A DNA stretch of 64,000 nt from positions 1-64,000 of the forward strand of contig PAPN01000049.1 of assembly GCA_002708925.1 (NCBI GenBank), given 5' to 3'. Within the stretch, counting starts at the first letter, position 1, and each line of letters opens with the position of its first letter. The position numbers and the translations under genes are program-made. The DNA comes from Paracoccaceae bacterium. Lineage in GTDB: Bacteria > Pseudomonadota > Alphaproteobacteria > Rhodobacterales > Rhodobacteraceae. A model generated the notes under the pieces. It saw only the letters and a list, made by a program, of their open reading frames with translations, did no database searches and was not told where the DNA came from. Of this stretch, positions 1 through 9,335 are shown piece after piece.

Positions 1-711
1 ATCGCCATCGGGGTCCAGCCCCAGCCGGTCACGCTTGGGCCCGCCACGTTTAAGAAATTCCGTCTGCGCCAGATCGGGCGAGGGATATTTCGCACAGTTC
101 CGCGTCGCCCGCGCCGCCGTGCTCAGCGGCGAGCGCTTGTACATCTGCGTGCCCACCGGATGCGAGGTTTCCAGCGCATAGGCCACGATATTGGGCCCGC
201 CCGCGCCCGTCCGACTGGGCACGTTTGTGGGCTGAACCACCTGATATTGCGCGCGGTTTTGCGCCAGACGTTCGGCATCGGATTCGATGCTGCGCTCGGC
301 CGAGACCGCACCGAAATCATTTTCCGAGGAAATACCCGGCGAATTGGGCTGCGCCGGCGCAGGGTTCTGCGGGCTGGCCTGCACAGGCGTCTGGCCCGAA
401 TTCAGCGCGGCGGCTGTGGCGGCGGCGATGCGCTCGGCCTCATTTTCGCGGGTCTTGTTTTCGCCGGTCTTGTTTTCGCCGGGCGCGGGCGCGGCAGGCA
501 CGGTGCCCGACACGCCGGTGCGGCTGGGCTCCAGCTGCTCTTCGGAAACAGCCAGAGGCGCCGGCAACGGGTTCCCGGCAAGAGCAGCCTCACGCGCGGC
601 CTGCTGACGGCGGTAATCGGCGTAATCGCCAAATCCCACGCCGCTTTCAGGAATGCTTGCCTCGCACGCCGCCAGCCCGATCAGGGCCAAACCACCAAGA
701 AAATACCGCAT
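1..711 (-). CDS. Lipoprotein with C-terminal excalibur-like motif, 3' end cut by window edge
   Basis: The reading frame is open from an ATG at 711 down to base 1 without a stop, so at least 237 residues are coded and the C terminus lies outside the window. The N terminus is a short hydrophobic signal ending in the lipobox LAAC (Cys about residue 16), so the product is expected to be a lipid-anchored envelope protein. A low-complexity linker rich in A, P, E and N follows, including a short repeat ENKTGENKTREN. The last visible residues, with Cys, Tyr-Pro-Ser and LDPDGD, resemble an excalibur-type Ca-binding motif that normally continues into a GxxC stretch; the rest is off the edge. It lies downstream of gatCA on the same strand after a 36-nt gap and may be cotranscribed. 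Function is unknown. Confidence 0.75.
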   Translation of the reverse strand, partial: MRYFLGGLALIGLAACEASIPESGVGFGDYADYRRQQAAREAALAGNPLPAPLAVSEEQLEPSRTGVSGTVPAAPAPGENKTGENKTRENEAERIAAATAAALNSGQTPVQASPQNPAPAQPNSPGISSENDFGAVSAERSIESDAERLAQNRAQYQVVQPTNVPSRTGAGGPNIVAYALETSHPVGTQMYKRSPLSTAARATRNCAKYPSPDLAQTEFLKRGGPKRDRLGLDPDGD

Positions 712-747
712 GAGACCGTCCTGCCTGCTCTCTTTATACCTGCCTGT

Positions 748-2235
748 TTACCACCACTGGCCGGGCTTGGCTACAAATCCGGCGGCTTGCTCCAGCGCGT
801 AGGCAGTATTCAGCAGATCGCCCTCTTCCCAAGGACGCCCGATCAGTTGCAGCCCCAGCGGCAGGCCCTGCGCGTCCAGCCCGGTGGGCACGCTGACGCC
901 GGGCAGACCGGCCAGATTCACCGTCACGGTGAACACGTCATTGAGGTACATTTTCACCGGATCTTCCTCGCTCATTTCGCCCAGGCCAAAAGCGGCCGAG
1001 GGCGTCGCGGGCGTCAGGATCGCATCCACACCGGCGGCAAACACATCATCAAAATCCTTCTTGATCAATGCGCGCACGCGGCGGGCCCGGTTGTAATAAG
1101 CGTCATAGAAGCCCGCCGACAGCACATAGGTGCCCACCATCACGCGGCGCTGGACCTCGTGGCCGAACCCCTCGGCGCGGGTTTTTTCATACATCTCGGT
1201 GATGCCATCGCCGGCGGCCAGCGTGGCGCGGTGGCCATAGCGCACCCCGTCATAGCGCGCCAGGTTGCTGGAGGCCTCGGCCGGGGCAATCACATAGTAC
1301 GCAGGCAGCGCGTATTTGGTGTGCGGCAGGCTGATCTCGACGATCTGGGCGCCTGCATCCTTCAGCATCGCGGTGCCGTCATCCCACAGTTTCACGATCT
1401 CATCGGGGGTGCCGTCCAGGCGGTATTCCTTGGGGATGCCGATCTTCTTGCCACGGATGTCGCCGGTCAGCATGGCTTCGAAATTCGGGACGGCCAGATC
1501 GGCGCTGGTGGAATCCTTCGGGTCATGGCCCGACATCGCCTCAAGCATGATCGCAGCGTCGCGCACGGTTTTCGTCATCGGCCCGGCCTGATCCAGGGAC
1601 GAAGCAAAGGCCACAACCCCCCAGCGCGAGCAACGCCCATAGGTGGGTTTGATCCCCACGGTGCCGGTAAAGGCGCAGGGCTGGCGGATCGACCCGCCGG
1701 TATCGGTGCCGGTGGCGGCCAGACACAGATCAGCGGCCACAGCGGACGCGGACCCACCGGACGAGCCACCGGGCGTCAGCGGCGTGTCGTCATTGCCACG
1801 GCGCCACGGGTTCACCGCATTGCCATAAACCGAGGTTTCGTTCGAGCTGCCCATGGCGAACTCGTCCATGTTCAGCTTGCCCAGCATGACCGAGCCTGCG
1901 TCGAACAGTTTCGAGGTCACGGTGGATTCGTATTCGGGCTTGAACCCTTCCAGAATGCCGCTGGCCGCCTGGCTGGGCACACCCTTGGTGCAGAACAGAT
2001 CCTTGATGCCCACGGGCAGGCCGCACATGGCGGGCGCATCCCCGGCGGCCAGGCGCGCATCAGCGGCCTTGGCCTGCTCCAGCGCGATCTCGGGCGTTTT
2101 ATGCACAAAGGCGTTCAGGGCGCCCGCGGCCTCGATGGCGGACAGGCTGGATTCGGTCAGCTCGACCGAGGTCACATCCTTGGCGCGCAGTTTATCGCGG
2201 GCCTCGGCCAGGGTCAGTTTGTTCAGATCGGACAT
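748..2235 (-). CDS. gatA: Asp-tRNA(Asn)/Glu-tRNA(Gln) amidotransferase subunit A
   Basis: GatA releases ammonia from glutamine, which the GatCAB complex uses to turn mischarged Glu-tRNA(Gln) or Asp-tRNA(Asn) into the correct amide form. The 495-residue protein is full length and carries the amidase-signature Ser-cisSer-Lys triad: Lys78 in VGIKDLF, the Gly/Ser loop GGSSGGS (Ser158) and nucleophile Ser182 in TDTGGS. The spacing matches known GatA enzymes. The start codon overlaps the stop of gatC by one base (TAATG), so the two are translationally coupled. gatB is not adjacent, which is common in this group. Cytosolic. Confidence 0.97.
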   Translation of the reverse strand: MSDLNKLTLAEARDKLRAKDVTSVELTESSLSAIEAAGALNAFVHKTPEIALEQAKAADARLAAGDAPAMCGLPVGIKDLFCTKGVPSQAASGILEGFKPEYESTVTSKLFDAGSVMLGKLNMDEFAMGSSNETSVYGNAVNPWRRGNDDTPLTPGGSSGGSASAVAADLCLAATGTDTGGSIRQPCAFTGTVGIKPTYGRCSRWGVVAFASSLDQAGPMTKTVRDAAIMLEAMSGHDPKDSTSADLAVPNFEAMLTGDIRGKKIGIPKEYRLDGTPDEIVKLWDDGTAMLKDAGAQIVEISLPHTKYALPAYYVIAPAEASSNLARYDGVRYGHRATLAAGDGITEMYEKTRAEGFGHEVQRRVMVGTYVLSAGFYDAYYNRARRVRALIKKDFDDVFAAGVDAILTPATPSAAFGLGEMSEEDPVKMYLNDVFTVTVNLAGLPGVSVPTGLDAQGLPLGLQLIGRPWEEGDLLNTAYALEQAAGFVAKPGQWW

Positions 2236-2522
2236 TATTCCACCACCTTCGGCACCGCGAAAAAGCCCTCGCGCGCATCGGGGGCGTTTTTCAGGATCTT
2301 GTCTTGCATGTCACCGTCCGTCACCACGTCCTGGCGGCGTTTCAGACGCATCGGCGTGACCGAGGTCATCGGCTCCACGCCCTCGACATCCACCTCATTG
2401 AGCTGCTCGATGAAGCCCAGGATGGTGTTGAATTCATTCGCCAGCGCGGGCAATGCGTCGTCTTCCACCTTGATGCGGGCCAGCTTGGCCACCTTTGCGG
2501 CGGTCTGCGTGTCGATCGACAT
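2235..2522 (-). CDS. gatC: Asp-tRNA(Asn)/Glu-tRNA(Gln) amidotransferase subunit C
   Basis: GatC is the small belt-like subunit that wraps and stabilises GatA and GatB. The 95-residue product starts [17 protein letters not shown], the usual GatC N-terminal helix, and contains the [15 protein letters not shown] segment typical of the family. The ATG at 2522 is chosen over a TTG two codons upstream because a GGAGA ribosome site lies at a suitable distance before it. The gene is the first of gatC-gatA. The 190-nt gap to the divergent hydrolase gene should hold both promoters. Confidence 0.95.
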   Translation of the reverse strand: MSIDTQTAAKVAKLARIKVEDDALPALANEFNTILGFIEQLNEVDVEGVEPMTSVTPMRLKRRQDVVTDGDMQDKILKNAPDAREGFFAVPKVVE

Positions 2523-2713
2523 CGGCAAGTCTCCGGTTTTTCAGTCTTTGATGCGTTTAACGCGCGGTCCCGCCGTCCGCAAGCATCGCCCCGCGCCCAG
2601 CCCGCCTGAGCCGCGAAAAATGCGCTGACAGGTGGCAAAACCCAATTCCTAGCTGGTACAGAGCGCGACCCGTGCTAGGCTTTGATCAAACGCGCCGCAG
2701 AGGAGGAACAACA

Positions 2714-3406
2714 ATGAAAATAACCTGGCTGGGTCATTCCGGATTCCGAATCGAAATCGAAGACCAGATTCTGCTGCTGGACCCGTGGCTGACCGGCAAC
2801 CCGATGTTCCCCGAGGACAGCCGCGAAACCGCCCTGAAAGGGGCCACCGCGATCGTGCTGACCCACGGGCATGGCGATCATTCCGGTGACACGCTGGCCA
2901 TCGCCAAAGAGCTGAGCATCCCCGTCATCGGCATCTATGACCTGATGAGCCATTGGGAAACCACCGAGAACATCCAGACCGTCGGCTTCAACAAGGGCGG
3001 CACAATCAGCCTGGGCGACGTGCGCATCACCATGGTGAACGCGGTGCATTCGTCCTCAATGGGTGGGGAAAATGGCCCGATCTATTGCGGCGCCGAGGCC
3101 GGCTTCATGATCGCGGGCGAAGGCCACACGATCTATGTCAGCGGCGACACGGATGTGATGGCCGATATGAAGATCTTCAACGACCTGCACAAACCCGACA
3201 TCGGCATCCTGAGCGCGGGCGGGCATTTCACCATGGACATGAGGCGCGCCTCTTATGCGGCCAAGACGTTTTTCAACTTTGCAACGGTGATCCCCTGCCA
3301 TTACCGCACCTTCCCCCTGCTGGAGCAATCGGCGGATCTGATGAAAGAAGAGCTGCAGGGCGTGAACGTGATCGAGCCCCAGGTGATGGTGCCGATCGCG
3401 CTGTGA
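2714..3406 (+). CDS. UPF0173-type metal-dependent hydrolase
   Basis: A 230-residue metallo-beta-lactamase-fold protein. The metal-binding motif HGHGDH is at residues 51-56, with further ligands suggested by VSGDTDVMADM and by HFTMDM near the C terminus. The length and N terminus (MKITWLGHSGFRIE) match the UPF0173 family, for which the physiological substrate is unknown. The ATG at 2714 is favoured over an in-frame ATG at 2672 because an excellent GAGGAGG ribosome site precedes it and family members start here. It is convergent with tadA, with only 3 nt between the two stops. Confidence 0.9.
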   Translation: MKITWLGHSGFRIEIEDQILLLDPWLTGNPMFPEDSRETALKGATAIVLTHGHGDHSGDTLAIAKELSIPVIGIYDLMSHWETTENIQTVGFNKGGTISLGDVRITMVNAVHSSSMGGENGPIYCGAEAGFMIAGEGHTIYVSGDTDVMADMKIFNDLHKPDIGILSAGGHFTMDMRRASYAAKTFFNFATVIPCHYRTFPLLEQSADLMKEELQGVNVIEPQVMVPIAL

Positions 3407-3409
3407 TGC

Positions 3410-3859
3410 TCAGCGCCTTTGGGCAAAGAAGTCCTTCAGCAGCGCCTCGGATTCCGGGGCGCTGATCCCGTCATAGACCTCGGGGACGTGATGGCATTGC
3501 GGATGGCTGAAAATGCGCGGCCCCTGCGCCACCCCGCCGCTTTTGGGATCGGCCGCGCCGTAATACACCCGCGCGATCCGGGCGGCGGAAATGGCCGTGG
3601 CGCACATCGGGCACGGTTCCAGCGTGACATACAGGTCATACCCCGGCAGGCGCTCTGATTCCAGCGCGGCGCAGGCCTCTCGGATCGCCAGAACCTCGGC
3701 ATGAGCCGTCGGATCGGACAGCTCGCGCGTGCGATTGCCCGCCCGCGCCACCACCGCACCGTCCGGAGACACCAGAACAGCCCCCACCGGCACCTCTCCG
3801 CGGGCGGCGGCGGCGCGCGCCTCGGTCAGCGCCTGATCCATATAGCTGCGAAATACCAT
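3410..3859 (-). CDS. tadA: tRNA-specific adenosine deaminase TadA
   Basis: TadA deaminates A34 to inosine in the anticodon of tRNA-Arg(ACG), which is needed to read CGN codons. The 149-residue product has the zinc-binding and catalytic motifs of the cytidine/deoxycytidylate deaminase fold: HAE (His53, Glu55) and PCPMC (Cys83, Cys86). The frame is open further upstream, but [11 protein letters not shown] matches the usual N terminus of relatives. The start codon lies inside an inverted repeat shared with the divergent rluB promoter region. The ribosome site is weak. Confidence 0.93.
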   Translation of the reverse strand: MVFRSYMDQALTEARAAAARGEVPVGAVLVSPDGAVVARAGNRTRELSDPTAHAEVLAIREACAALESERLPGYDLYVTLEPCPMCATAISAARIARVYYGAADPKSGGVAQGPRIFSHPQCHHVPEVYDGISAPESEALLKDFFAQRR

Positions 3860-3910
3860 TCCCCGTCTTTGCCCCGCATTGACAGCTTTCGCAATGGGGG
3901 GAAATGGTAT
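3853..3910. promoter_or_regulatory. Nested inverted repeats between tadA and rluB
   Basis: Two nested inverted repeats fill the divergent intergenic region. The outer pair is ATACCATT (3853-3860) and AATGGTAT (3903-3910), a perfect 8-bp match. The inner pair is CCCCGCATTG (3872-3881) and CAATGGGGGG (3892-3901), with one internal mismatch. The outer left arm contains the tadA start codon. It could be a shared operator or an RNA hairpin in either leader; which of these is not decided by the sequence. Confidence 0.45.
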
Positions 3911-3944
3911 AGGCGACAGGCTTGCCCTATCAACGGAGCCCGCA

Positions 3945-4955
3945 ATGACCCAGAAAACGCCCCCCAAGACGCCAGAAGGCGACCGGATCGCCAAGGTCAT
4001 CGCCCGCGCGGGCCGCGCCAGCCGCCGCGAGGCCGAGCGCCTGATCGCCGAGGGCCGCGTCACCGTGAATGGCCGCAAAATCGACAGCCCCGCGCTGAAT
4101 GTCACCGTGCGCGACCAGATCGCCGTGGATGGCCAGCCCCTGGCCGAGCCCGAACCCGCGCGGCTGTGGCTCTATCACAAACCCACCGGCCTGGTGACCA
4201 CCACCAGCGACGAACAGGGCCGCCAGACGATCTTTGACGCTTTGCCCAAGACCCTGCCGCGCGTGATGTCCGTGGGCCGGCTGGATTTGAACTCCGAAGG
4301 GCTGCTTTTGCTGACAAACGATGGCGAGCTGAAGCGCAAGCTGGAGCTGCCCAGCACCGGCTGGCTGCGCAAATACCGCGTGCGGGTCAAGGGCCGCGTC
4401 TCCGAAGACCTGCTGGAACCGCTGCGCAAGGGGCTGACCCACGAAGGCGTCAAATACCAGCCGATGGACATCACCCTGGACCGTCAACAGGGTGCCAACG
4501 CCTGGCTGACCGTCGGCCTGCGCGAGGGCAAAAACCGCGAAATCCGCCGCACGATGGAGGCCGTGGGCCTGTCGGTAAACCGGCTGATCCGGGTGTCCTA
4601 TGGCCCCTTCCAGCTGGGCCAGTTGAAACAGGGCGAGGTCGAGGAAATCCGCCGCAAGGTGCTGCGCGATCAACTGGGCCTGCCCGCCGTGGATGAAACC
4701 GGAGAAGCCCGCAAAGCCGCCGGGAAACGCGCCTTGCAGCGCAAACCGCGCCCTGGAAAGCCTGGAAAGTTCGGCAAATCCAGCGGCTTTGGCGGCCCCG
4801 GCCAGCCTGGCCGCCCTCAGCCCAAAGGCACCCCCGAGGCGAAACCCACCCGTCGCGGCAAACCCAATGCAGCGGACCCTTCGGCCAAACTGGGCCCCCG
4901 GCGCAGGGGCGATCAGGGCAAACGGGGCCAAAAACCGCCAAACCGGCAGAAGTGA
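3945..4955 (+). CDS. rluB: Ribosomal large subunit pseudouridine synthase (RluB family)
   Basis: An enzyme of the RsuA/RluB/RluE family that isomerises uridine in 23S rRNA (position 2605 in E. coli for RluB). An S4 RNA-binding domain occupies about residues 10-60. The catalytic Asp is D114 in GRLDLNSEG, and [13 protein letters not shown] is the later conserved motif. The start at 3945 has a CGGAG ribosome site; the track of open frame extends further 5' without similarity. The last roughly 90 residues form a Gly/Pro/Lys/Arg-rich tail common in alphaproteobacterial RluB and probably disordered, RNA-binding. Confidence 0.92.
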   Translation: MTQKTPPKTPEGDRIAKVIARAGRASRREAERLIAEGRVTVNGRKIDSPALNVTVRDQIAVDGQPLAEPEPARLWLYHKPTGLVTTTSDEQGRQTIFDALPKTLPRVMSVGRLDLNSEGLLLLTNDGELKRKLELPSTGWLRKYRVRVKGRVSEDLLEPLRKGLTHEGVKYQPMDITLDRQQGANAWLTVGLREGKNREIRRTMEAVGLSVNRLIRVSYGPFQLGQLKQGEVEEIRRKVLRDQLGLPAVDETGEARKAAGKRALQRKPRPGKPGKFGKSSGFGGPGQPGRPQPKGTPEAKPTRRGKPNAADPSAKLGPRRRGDQGKRGQKPPNRQK

Positions 4956-5036
4956 CGCACCGCGCGCAATTCTCCCCCTAGTATCACAGCCGCCGATCCC
5001 CTAACTTTCCAGTGTACACAAACACTTGGGGAACGG

Positions 5037-5120
5037 ATGTCGGAAACCGGTCTGCAAAAGCTGGCCTTTGTCCTGCTTGTCATACTCATTCTCTACGTCT
5101 CGATTGCAGGAGGCGTATGA
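5037..5120 (+). CDS. 27-residue single-pass membrane peptide
   Basis: A very short open frame coding MSETGLQKLAFVLLVILILY and then VSIAGGV. It has a charged N terminus followed by an uninterrupted hydrophobic stretch of about 16 residues, so a single transmembrane helix is expected. Its TGA at 5118-5120 overlaps the ATG of the XpaC-like gene, and its last codons contain the AGGAGG ribosome site (5108-5113) for that gene, which suggests translational coupling. It may be a leader peptide, a true small membrane protein, or chance. It has a weak GGGGAACGG ribosome site of its own. Confidence 0.55.
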   Translation: MSETGLQKLAFVLLVILILYVSIAGGV

Positions 5121-6004
5121 TGTCGCAACGCTATGGTGGGAAATACAGTCCGCAAGGCGAAAGCCCGGCCCCGCAGGGCACGGCCAAGGAATTCCGGACC
5201 GCGCGCCGCACCCGCGCGGGCGGTCGCGTGAACCTGCTGTTTCTGGCCCCCCTGCCGCTGATCTGGTCGGCCTTTGGCAACGGGCCGACGGCCTTGGCGC
5301 TGAATCTGGCCGCGCTTGGCCTGCTGATCCTGGCCGCCTGGCTGACCCGCGAAGGGCTGATCGCGCAAGAGGCCTATGAGGCCCGCACCGTCGCCCGCCG
5401 CCCTGCCTTTCCGCGTAAAATCACCGGGTCTTTGCTGACCGGGCTGGGGCTGGGGCTGGCCGGGTTCGCCGCGACGGGCGATCTGATCGCGCCGGTGATT
5501 TACCTGATCGTTGGCACCGCGCTGCATCTGATGGCCTTTGGCCCAGACCCGTTGAAAAACAAGGGCCTAGAGGGCATCGACACCTTCCAGACAGACCGCG
5601 TGGCCCGCGCCGTGGACGAAGCCGAAGCCCACCTGACCGCCATGACCGATGCGATGAAACGTGCCAGCGACCGGCAGATGATGGCCCGGCTGGAGCAATT
5701 CCAGACCACCGCCCGCGATCTGTTCCGCACCGTTGAAAACGACCCGCGCGATCTGACGGCGGCGCGCAAATTCCTGTCGGTCTATCTGATGGGCGCGCGC
5801 GATGCGACGATCAAATTCGCCGACATCTATGGCCGCACCGGCGATGCTCAGGCGCGCACCGACTATGCCGCGCTTTTGGACGATCTTGAGCAAAACTTCG
5901 CCGCCCGCACGCAAAAACTGTTGCTGGACGACCGCAGCGATCTGAATATCGAGATCGACGTGCTGCGCGACCGGCTGAAACGCGAAGGCCTGACCTCGCA
6001 CTAA
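5120..6004 (+). CDS. XpaC-like membrane protein (5-bromo-4-chloroindolyl phosphate hydrolysis family)
   Basis: 294 residues. Two hydrophobic hairpins lie at roughly residues 35-80 and 95-135 (VNLLFLAPLPLIW..., SLLTGLGLGLAGF...), followed by a long charged helical cytoplasmic domain. This layout and the position directly before a TelA gene match the XpaC (Halogen_Hydrol) family, which is named from a Bacillus phenotype; the true role is unknown but genomic partners are tellurite/toxic-anion resistance proteins. The start at 5120 is preferred over ATG 5117 because the AGGAGG box gives 6 nt spacing. First full-size gene of the operon running to 10803. Confidence 0.8.
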   Translation: MSQRYGGKYSPQGESPAPQGTAKEFRTARRTRAGGRVNLLFLAPLPLIWSAFGNGPTALALNLAALGLLILAAWLTREGLIAQEAYEARTVARRPAFPRKITGSLLTGLGLGLAGFAATGDLIAPVIYLIVGTALHLMAFGPDPLKNKGLEGIDTFQTDRVARAVDEAEAHLTAMTDAMKRASDRQMMARLEQFQTTARDLFRTVENDPRDLTAARKFLSVYLMGARDATIKFADIYGRTGDAQARTDYAALLDDLEQNFAARTQKLLLDDRSDLNIEIDVLRDRLKREGLTSH

Positions 6005-6033
6005 CGAAATAACGGATACTGAAAGGGAACCCC

Positions 6034-7233
6034 ATGTCCGCAACGATTCAGCAAAAAGCGCAGGACACCCTGGCCCTGGTCGAGGAAGTTAACGCCGTCA
6101 TCCTGCCCGACCCCACCAAAGCCGAAGAGATCGTGCCGCTGGAACAGGCCGATCCCGCCGCCTCGGAGGAAATCCGCACCCGCATCGCCGAACTGGACAT
6201 GTCCGACACCGGCTCGATCGTGCATTTCGGATCCGCCGCGCAGGCGGAATTGCAGGAAATCAGCCAAGCCATGTTGCAGGACGTGCGCAACAAGGACGTC
6301 GGCCCCGCCGGCGACAGCCTGCGCCAGATCGTCACCACGATCCGTGGGTTTTCCGTCAGCGAGCTGGACGTGCGCCGCAAACGCAGCTGGTGGGAAAAAC
6401 TGATCGGCCGCGCCGCGCCCTTTGCCAAATTCACCGCCCGGTTCGAAACCGTGCAGGGCCAGATCGACAAGGTGACCGACGATCTGCTGCATCACGAACA
6501 CACGCTGCTGAAAGACATCAAATCGCTGGACCTGCTGTACCAGAAAACCCTGGCGTTTTATGACGAGCTGGCGCTCTATATCGCCGCGGGTGAGGCCAAG
6601 CTGGCCGAGCTGGACGCCACCGACATCCCCGCCAAAGAGGCCGAAGTTCAGGCCGCCCCTGAGGGCGAGCAGGTGATGAAGGCGCAGGAATTGCGCGACC
6701 TGCGCGCCGCGCGCGACGATCTGGAACGCCGTGTGCACGATCTGAAACTGACTCGCCAGGTCACCATGCAGTCGCTGCCCTCGATCCGGCTGGTGCAGGA
6801 AAACGACAAATCGCTGGTGACGAAAATCAACTCGACCCTGGTGAACACCGTGCCGCTGTGGGAAACCCAGCTGGCTCAGGCCGTCACCATCCAGCGCTCG
6901 GCCGAGGCGGCCAGCGCCGTGCGCGACGCCAACGACCTGACGAACGAACTGCTGAAGGCCAACGCCGAAAACCTGCGGTCCAGCAACAAGATGATCCGCG
7001 AGGAAATGGAGCGTGGCGTCTTTGACATCGAAGCCGTCAAAGACGCCAACGCCAACCTGATCGCCACGATCAACGAAAGCCTTCAGATCGCCGACGAAGG
7101 CAAGGCCAAACGCGCCGCCGCCGAAGAGGATCTGAAGAAAATGGAAACCGAACTGCGCGACACGCTGGCCGCCGCCAAAGCCCGGAAAACCGGGCTGGGT
7201 GACACTGCGGGCACCGCCGTTCCTCAGACCTAA
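6034..7233 (+). CDS. TelA-family toxic anion resistance protein
   Basis: A 399-residue, almost entirely alpha-helical protein with long coiled-coil-like stretches and no membrane segment. Conserved TelA features include the RRSWWEKLIGRAAPF segment (about residue 115), the central KDIKSLDLLYQKTL region and LWETQLAQAVTIQRSAEAA. TelA/KlaA proteins are linked to tellurite, colicin and antibiotic tolerance, and in Bacillus YceH to envelope stress; the mechanism is unresolved. It follows the XpaC-like gene after 29 nt with a GAAAGGGA ribosome site. A peripheral cytoplasmic-membrane role with XpaC is inferred. Confidence 0.88.
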   Translation: MSATIQQKAQDTLALVEEVNAVILPDPTKAEEIVPLEQADPAASEEIRTRIAELDMSDTGSIVHFGSAAQAELQEISQAMLQDVRNKDVGPAGDSLRQIVTTIRGFSVSELDVRRKRSWWEKLIGRAAPFAKFTARFETVQGQIDKVTDDLLHHEHTLLKDIKSLDLLYQKTLAFYDELALYIAAGEAKLAELDATDIPAKEAEVQAAPEGEQVMKAQELRDLRAARDDLERRVHDLKLTRQVTMQSLPSIRLVQENDKSLVTKINSTLVNTVPLWETQLAQAVTIQRSAEAASAVRDANDLTNELLKANAENLRSSNKMIREEMERGVFDIEAVKDANANLIATINESLQIADEGKAKRAAAEEDLKKMETELRDTLAAAKARKTGLGDTAGTAVPQT

Positions 7234-7248
7234 GCACAGGGTAAGTCC

Positions 7249-8187
7249 TTGAAACGACTGTCTGGCCTAACCAAAATCGCATCCGTCGGGGCCGTGCTGG
7301 CCCTGACGGGCTGCATTGAGCTTACGCCCCCCCCCCCGCCGCAGGCACGCCCGGCGACGCTGCATCCCAGCCAGCCCTCGGCGCAGTCCCGCGCGCTGGC
7401 CACCTATTATGGCCGGCTACAGGCCGATCTGGTGGCCCAGGGGCTGCTGCGCACGGATGGGGGCGGGCCGGACACGCCCTTCAGCGCCGATATTCTGGCG
7501 CGCAATTTCGAACGGATCGCGTTTTTTGACGAATACGAACGCGGTGCCGGATTGCGGGTGTCCCGGGGCACCTCGGGTGTGCTGCGGCGCTGGTCGGGGC
7601 CTGTGCGGTTCTCGGTTGAGTTCGGCCAATTCACCCCGGCCGAGATCCGCAACAAGGACCGCGCCGCCATCACCAAATACGCGCAGCGCCTGAACCGGCT
7701 GACAGAGCACGCCATTTCCGTCCGTGATCAGGGGGCCAATTTCCATGTCCTGATCGCCTCTGAGGACGACCGCGCCCAGACCCTGACGCGGGTCAGGCAG
7801 ATCGTGCCGAATATCAACCCGGCCTCTTTGCAGATCATCCAGAATATCCCGCGCTCGATTCACTGTATGGTGCTGGCGTTTTCGGATGTGGATAACGATC
7901 ACGACTATGCCAAGGCCATCGCTATCATCCGGGCCGAACACCCCGATCTGGTGCGCCTGTCCTGCATTCACGAGGAACTGGCCCAGGGGCTGGGCCTGGC
8001 CAATGACAGCCCGAACGCGCGGCCCTCGATCTTCAATGACGATGACGAGTTCGCCCTGCTGACAACACATGACGAAATGCTGCTGCGGATGCTCTATGAT
8101 CCGCGTTTGCGCGCGGGTATGACGGTGGACGAAGCCCGCCCCATCATCCGCCAGATCGCGATTGAACTGACCGGCGGCAGCAGCTGA
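7249..8187 (+). CDS. DUF2927 lipoprotein
   Basis: A 312-residue envelope lipoprotein with TTG start, signal peptide and lipobox LTGC (Cys about residue 22), then a proline run. The C-terminal two thirds match DUF2927, with the signature HEELAQGLGLANDS followed by RPSIFNDDDEFALL. The HExxQ-like motif gives the family a putative metalloprotease-like look, but activity is not established. It starts 15 nt after telA and belongs to the same operon. The TTG start is supported by the absence of an upstream ATG and the immediate signal peptide. Confidence 0.82.
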   Translation: MKRLSGLTKIASVGAVLALTGCIELTPPPPPQARPATLHPSQPSAQSRALATYYGRLQADLVAQGLLRTDGGGPDTPFSADILARNFERIAFFDEYERGAGLRVSRGTSGVLRRWSGPVRFSVEFGQFTPAEIRNKDRAAITKYAQRLNRLTEHAISVRDQGANFHVLIASEDDRAQTLTRVRQIVPNINPASLQIIQNIPRSIHCMVLAFSDVDNDHDYAKAIAIIRAEHPDLVRLSCIHEELAQGLGLANDSPNARPSIFNDDDEFALLTTHDEMLLRMLYDPRLRAGMTVDEARPIIRQIAIELTGGSS

Positions 8188-8204
8188 CTAATACGGAGGC
8201 CCTC

Positions 8205-9332
8205 ATGGGTATTTTCGATTTCCTGACCGGAGAATTCATTGACGTCATCCATTGGGTGGATGACACGCGCGACACCATGGTCTGGCGGTTCGAGCGCGAA
8301 GACCACGAGATCAAATACGGTGCCAAGCTGACCGTCCGCGAGGGCCAGGCCGCCGTGTTCATCCACGAAGGCCAGCTGGCCGATGTCTTTACCCCCGGAT
8401 TGTACATGTTGGAAACCAACAACATGCCGATCCTGACCACGCTAAACCATTGGGATCATGGGTTTAAATCCCCCTTTAAATCCGAGATCTACTTCGTCAG
8501 CACCACCCGGTTCAACGATCTGAAATGGGGCACGAAGAACCCCATCATGCTGCGCGATCCGGAATTCGGCCCCACCCGTATCCGCGCCTATGGCACCTAT
8601 TCGGTGCGCGTCTCGGATCCGGCCCGTTTCCTGACCGAAATCGTCGGTACGGACGGCGAATTCACCATGGACGAGATCAGTTTTCAGGTGCGCAACATCA
8701 TCGTGCAGGAGTTTTCCCGCGCGATTTCCGCCTCGGGGATTCCGGTGCTGGACATGGCAGCGAACACCGCCGATCTGGGCCGTCTGATCGCGGCTGAAAT
8801 CTCGGGTACGATTGCTGAATACGGCCTGTCTATCCCTGAATTGTACATTGAAAACATCAGCTTGCCCCCCGCAGTCGAGGCGGCTTTGGATAAGCGGACC
8901 TCGATGGGGCTGGCCGGGGATCTGGGTAAATTCACCCAATATTCCGCCGCCGAGGCCATGACCGCCGCCGCGCAAACCCCCAATTCTGGAATGGGTGCGG
9001 GCCTTGGGATGGGAATGGGCATGGCGATGGCCCAAAACATGGCCAATACAGGCGCCAACGTAGGCCCCTGGGGCGCACGCCCCGCGCCTGCTGCGGCCCC
9101 CGTCGCGCCTCCGCCCCCGCCGGTGGAAAAAGTCTGGCACATCGCCAAGGACGGCCAGACGCAAGGCCCGTTTTCGCGCGCAACCCTGGGCCGGATGGCC
9201 TCGGACGGTAGCCTGACGCGCGAAACCCACGTCTGGACCGCCGGTCAGGACGGTTGGAAACATGCCGAGGACGTGCAGGAACTGGCACAGCTGTTTACCA
9301 TTCTGCCGCCGCCCCCGCCGCCTGCGGGCTGA
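8205..9332 (+). CDS. SPFH-domain protein with C-terminal GYF_2 domain (YdjI / virion-core-like)
   Basis: 375 residues. The N-terminal domain (about 20-230) resembles the SPFH/band-7-like 'virion core' YdjI family, with the GFKSPFKSEIYFVSTTRF segment. A Gly/Met/Ala-rich linker and a PAPAAAPVAPPPPP hinge follow, then a GYF_2-type module (about 310-365: VWHIAKDGQTQGPFSRATL and VWTAGQDGW) that usually binds proline-rich ligands. No signal or membrane helix is evident. In Bacillus, YdjI is encoded with PspA and the zinc-ribbon YdjG in a membrane-stress operon; here the partners are TelA, XpaC and a zinc-ribbon protein. Confidence 0.85.
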   Translation: MGIFDFLTGEFIDVIHWVDDTRDTMVWRFEREDHEIKYGAKLTVREGQAAVFIHEGQLADVFTPGLYMLETNNMPILTTLNHWDHGFKSPFKSEIYFVSTTRFNDLKWGTKNPIMLRDPEFGPTRIRAYGTYSVRVSDPARFLTEIVGTDGEFTMDEISFQVRNIIVQEFSRAISASGIPVLDMAANTADLGRLIAAEISGTIAEYGLSIPELYIENISLPPAVEAALDKRTSMGLAGDLGKFTQYSAAEAMTAAAQTPNSGMGAGLGMGMGMAMAQNMANTGANVGPWGARPAPAAAPVAPPPPPVEKVWHIAKDGQTQGPFSRATLGRMASDGSLTRETHVWTAGQDGWKHAEDVQELAQLFTILPPPPPPAG

Positions 9333-9335
9333 CAC

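Noticed and set aside
160-2628. 822-residue open frame antisense to gatA/gatC
   Set aside because: Gln/His/Gly/Arg-rich shadow frame opposite strongly conserved gatCA; no domain; GC-rich codon bias opens such frames.
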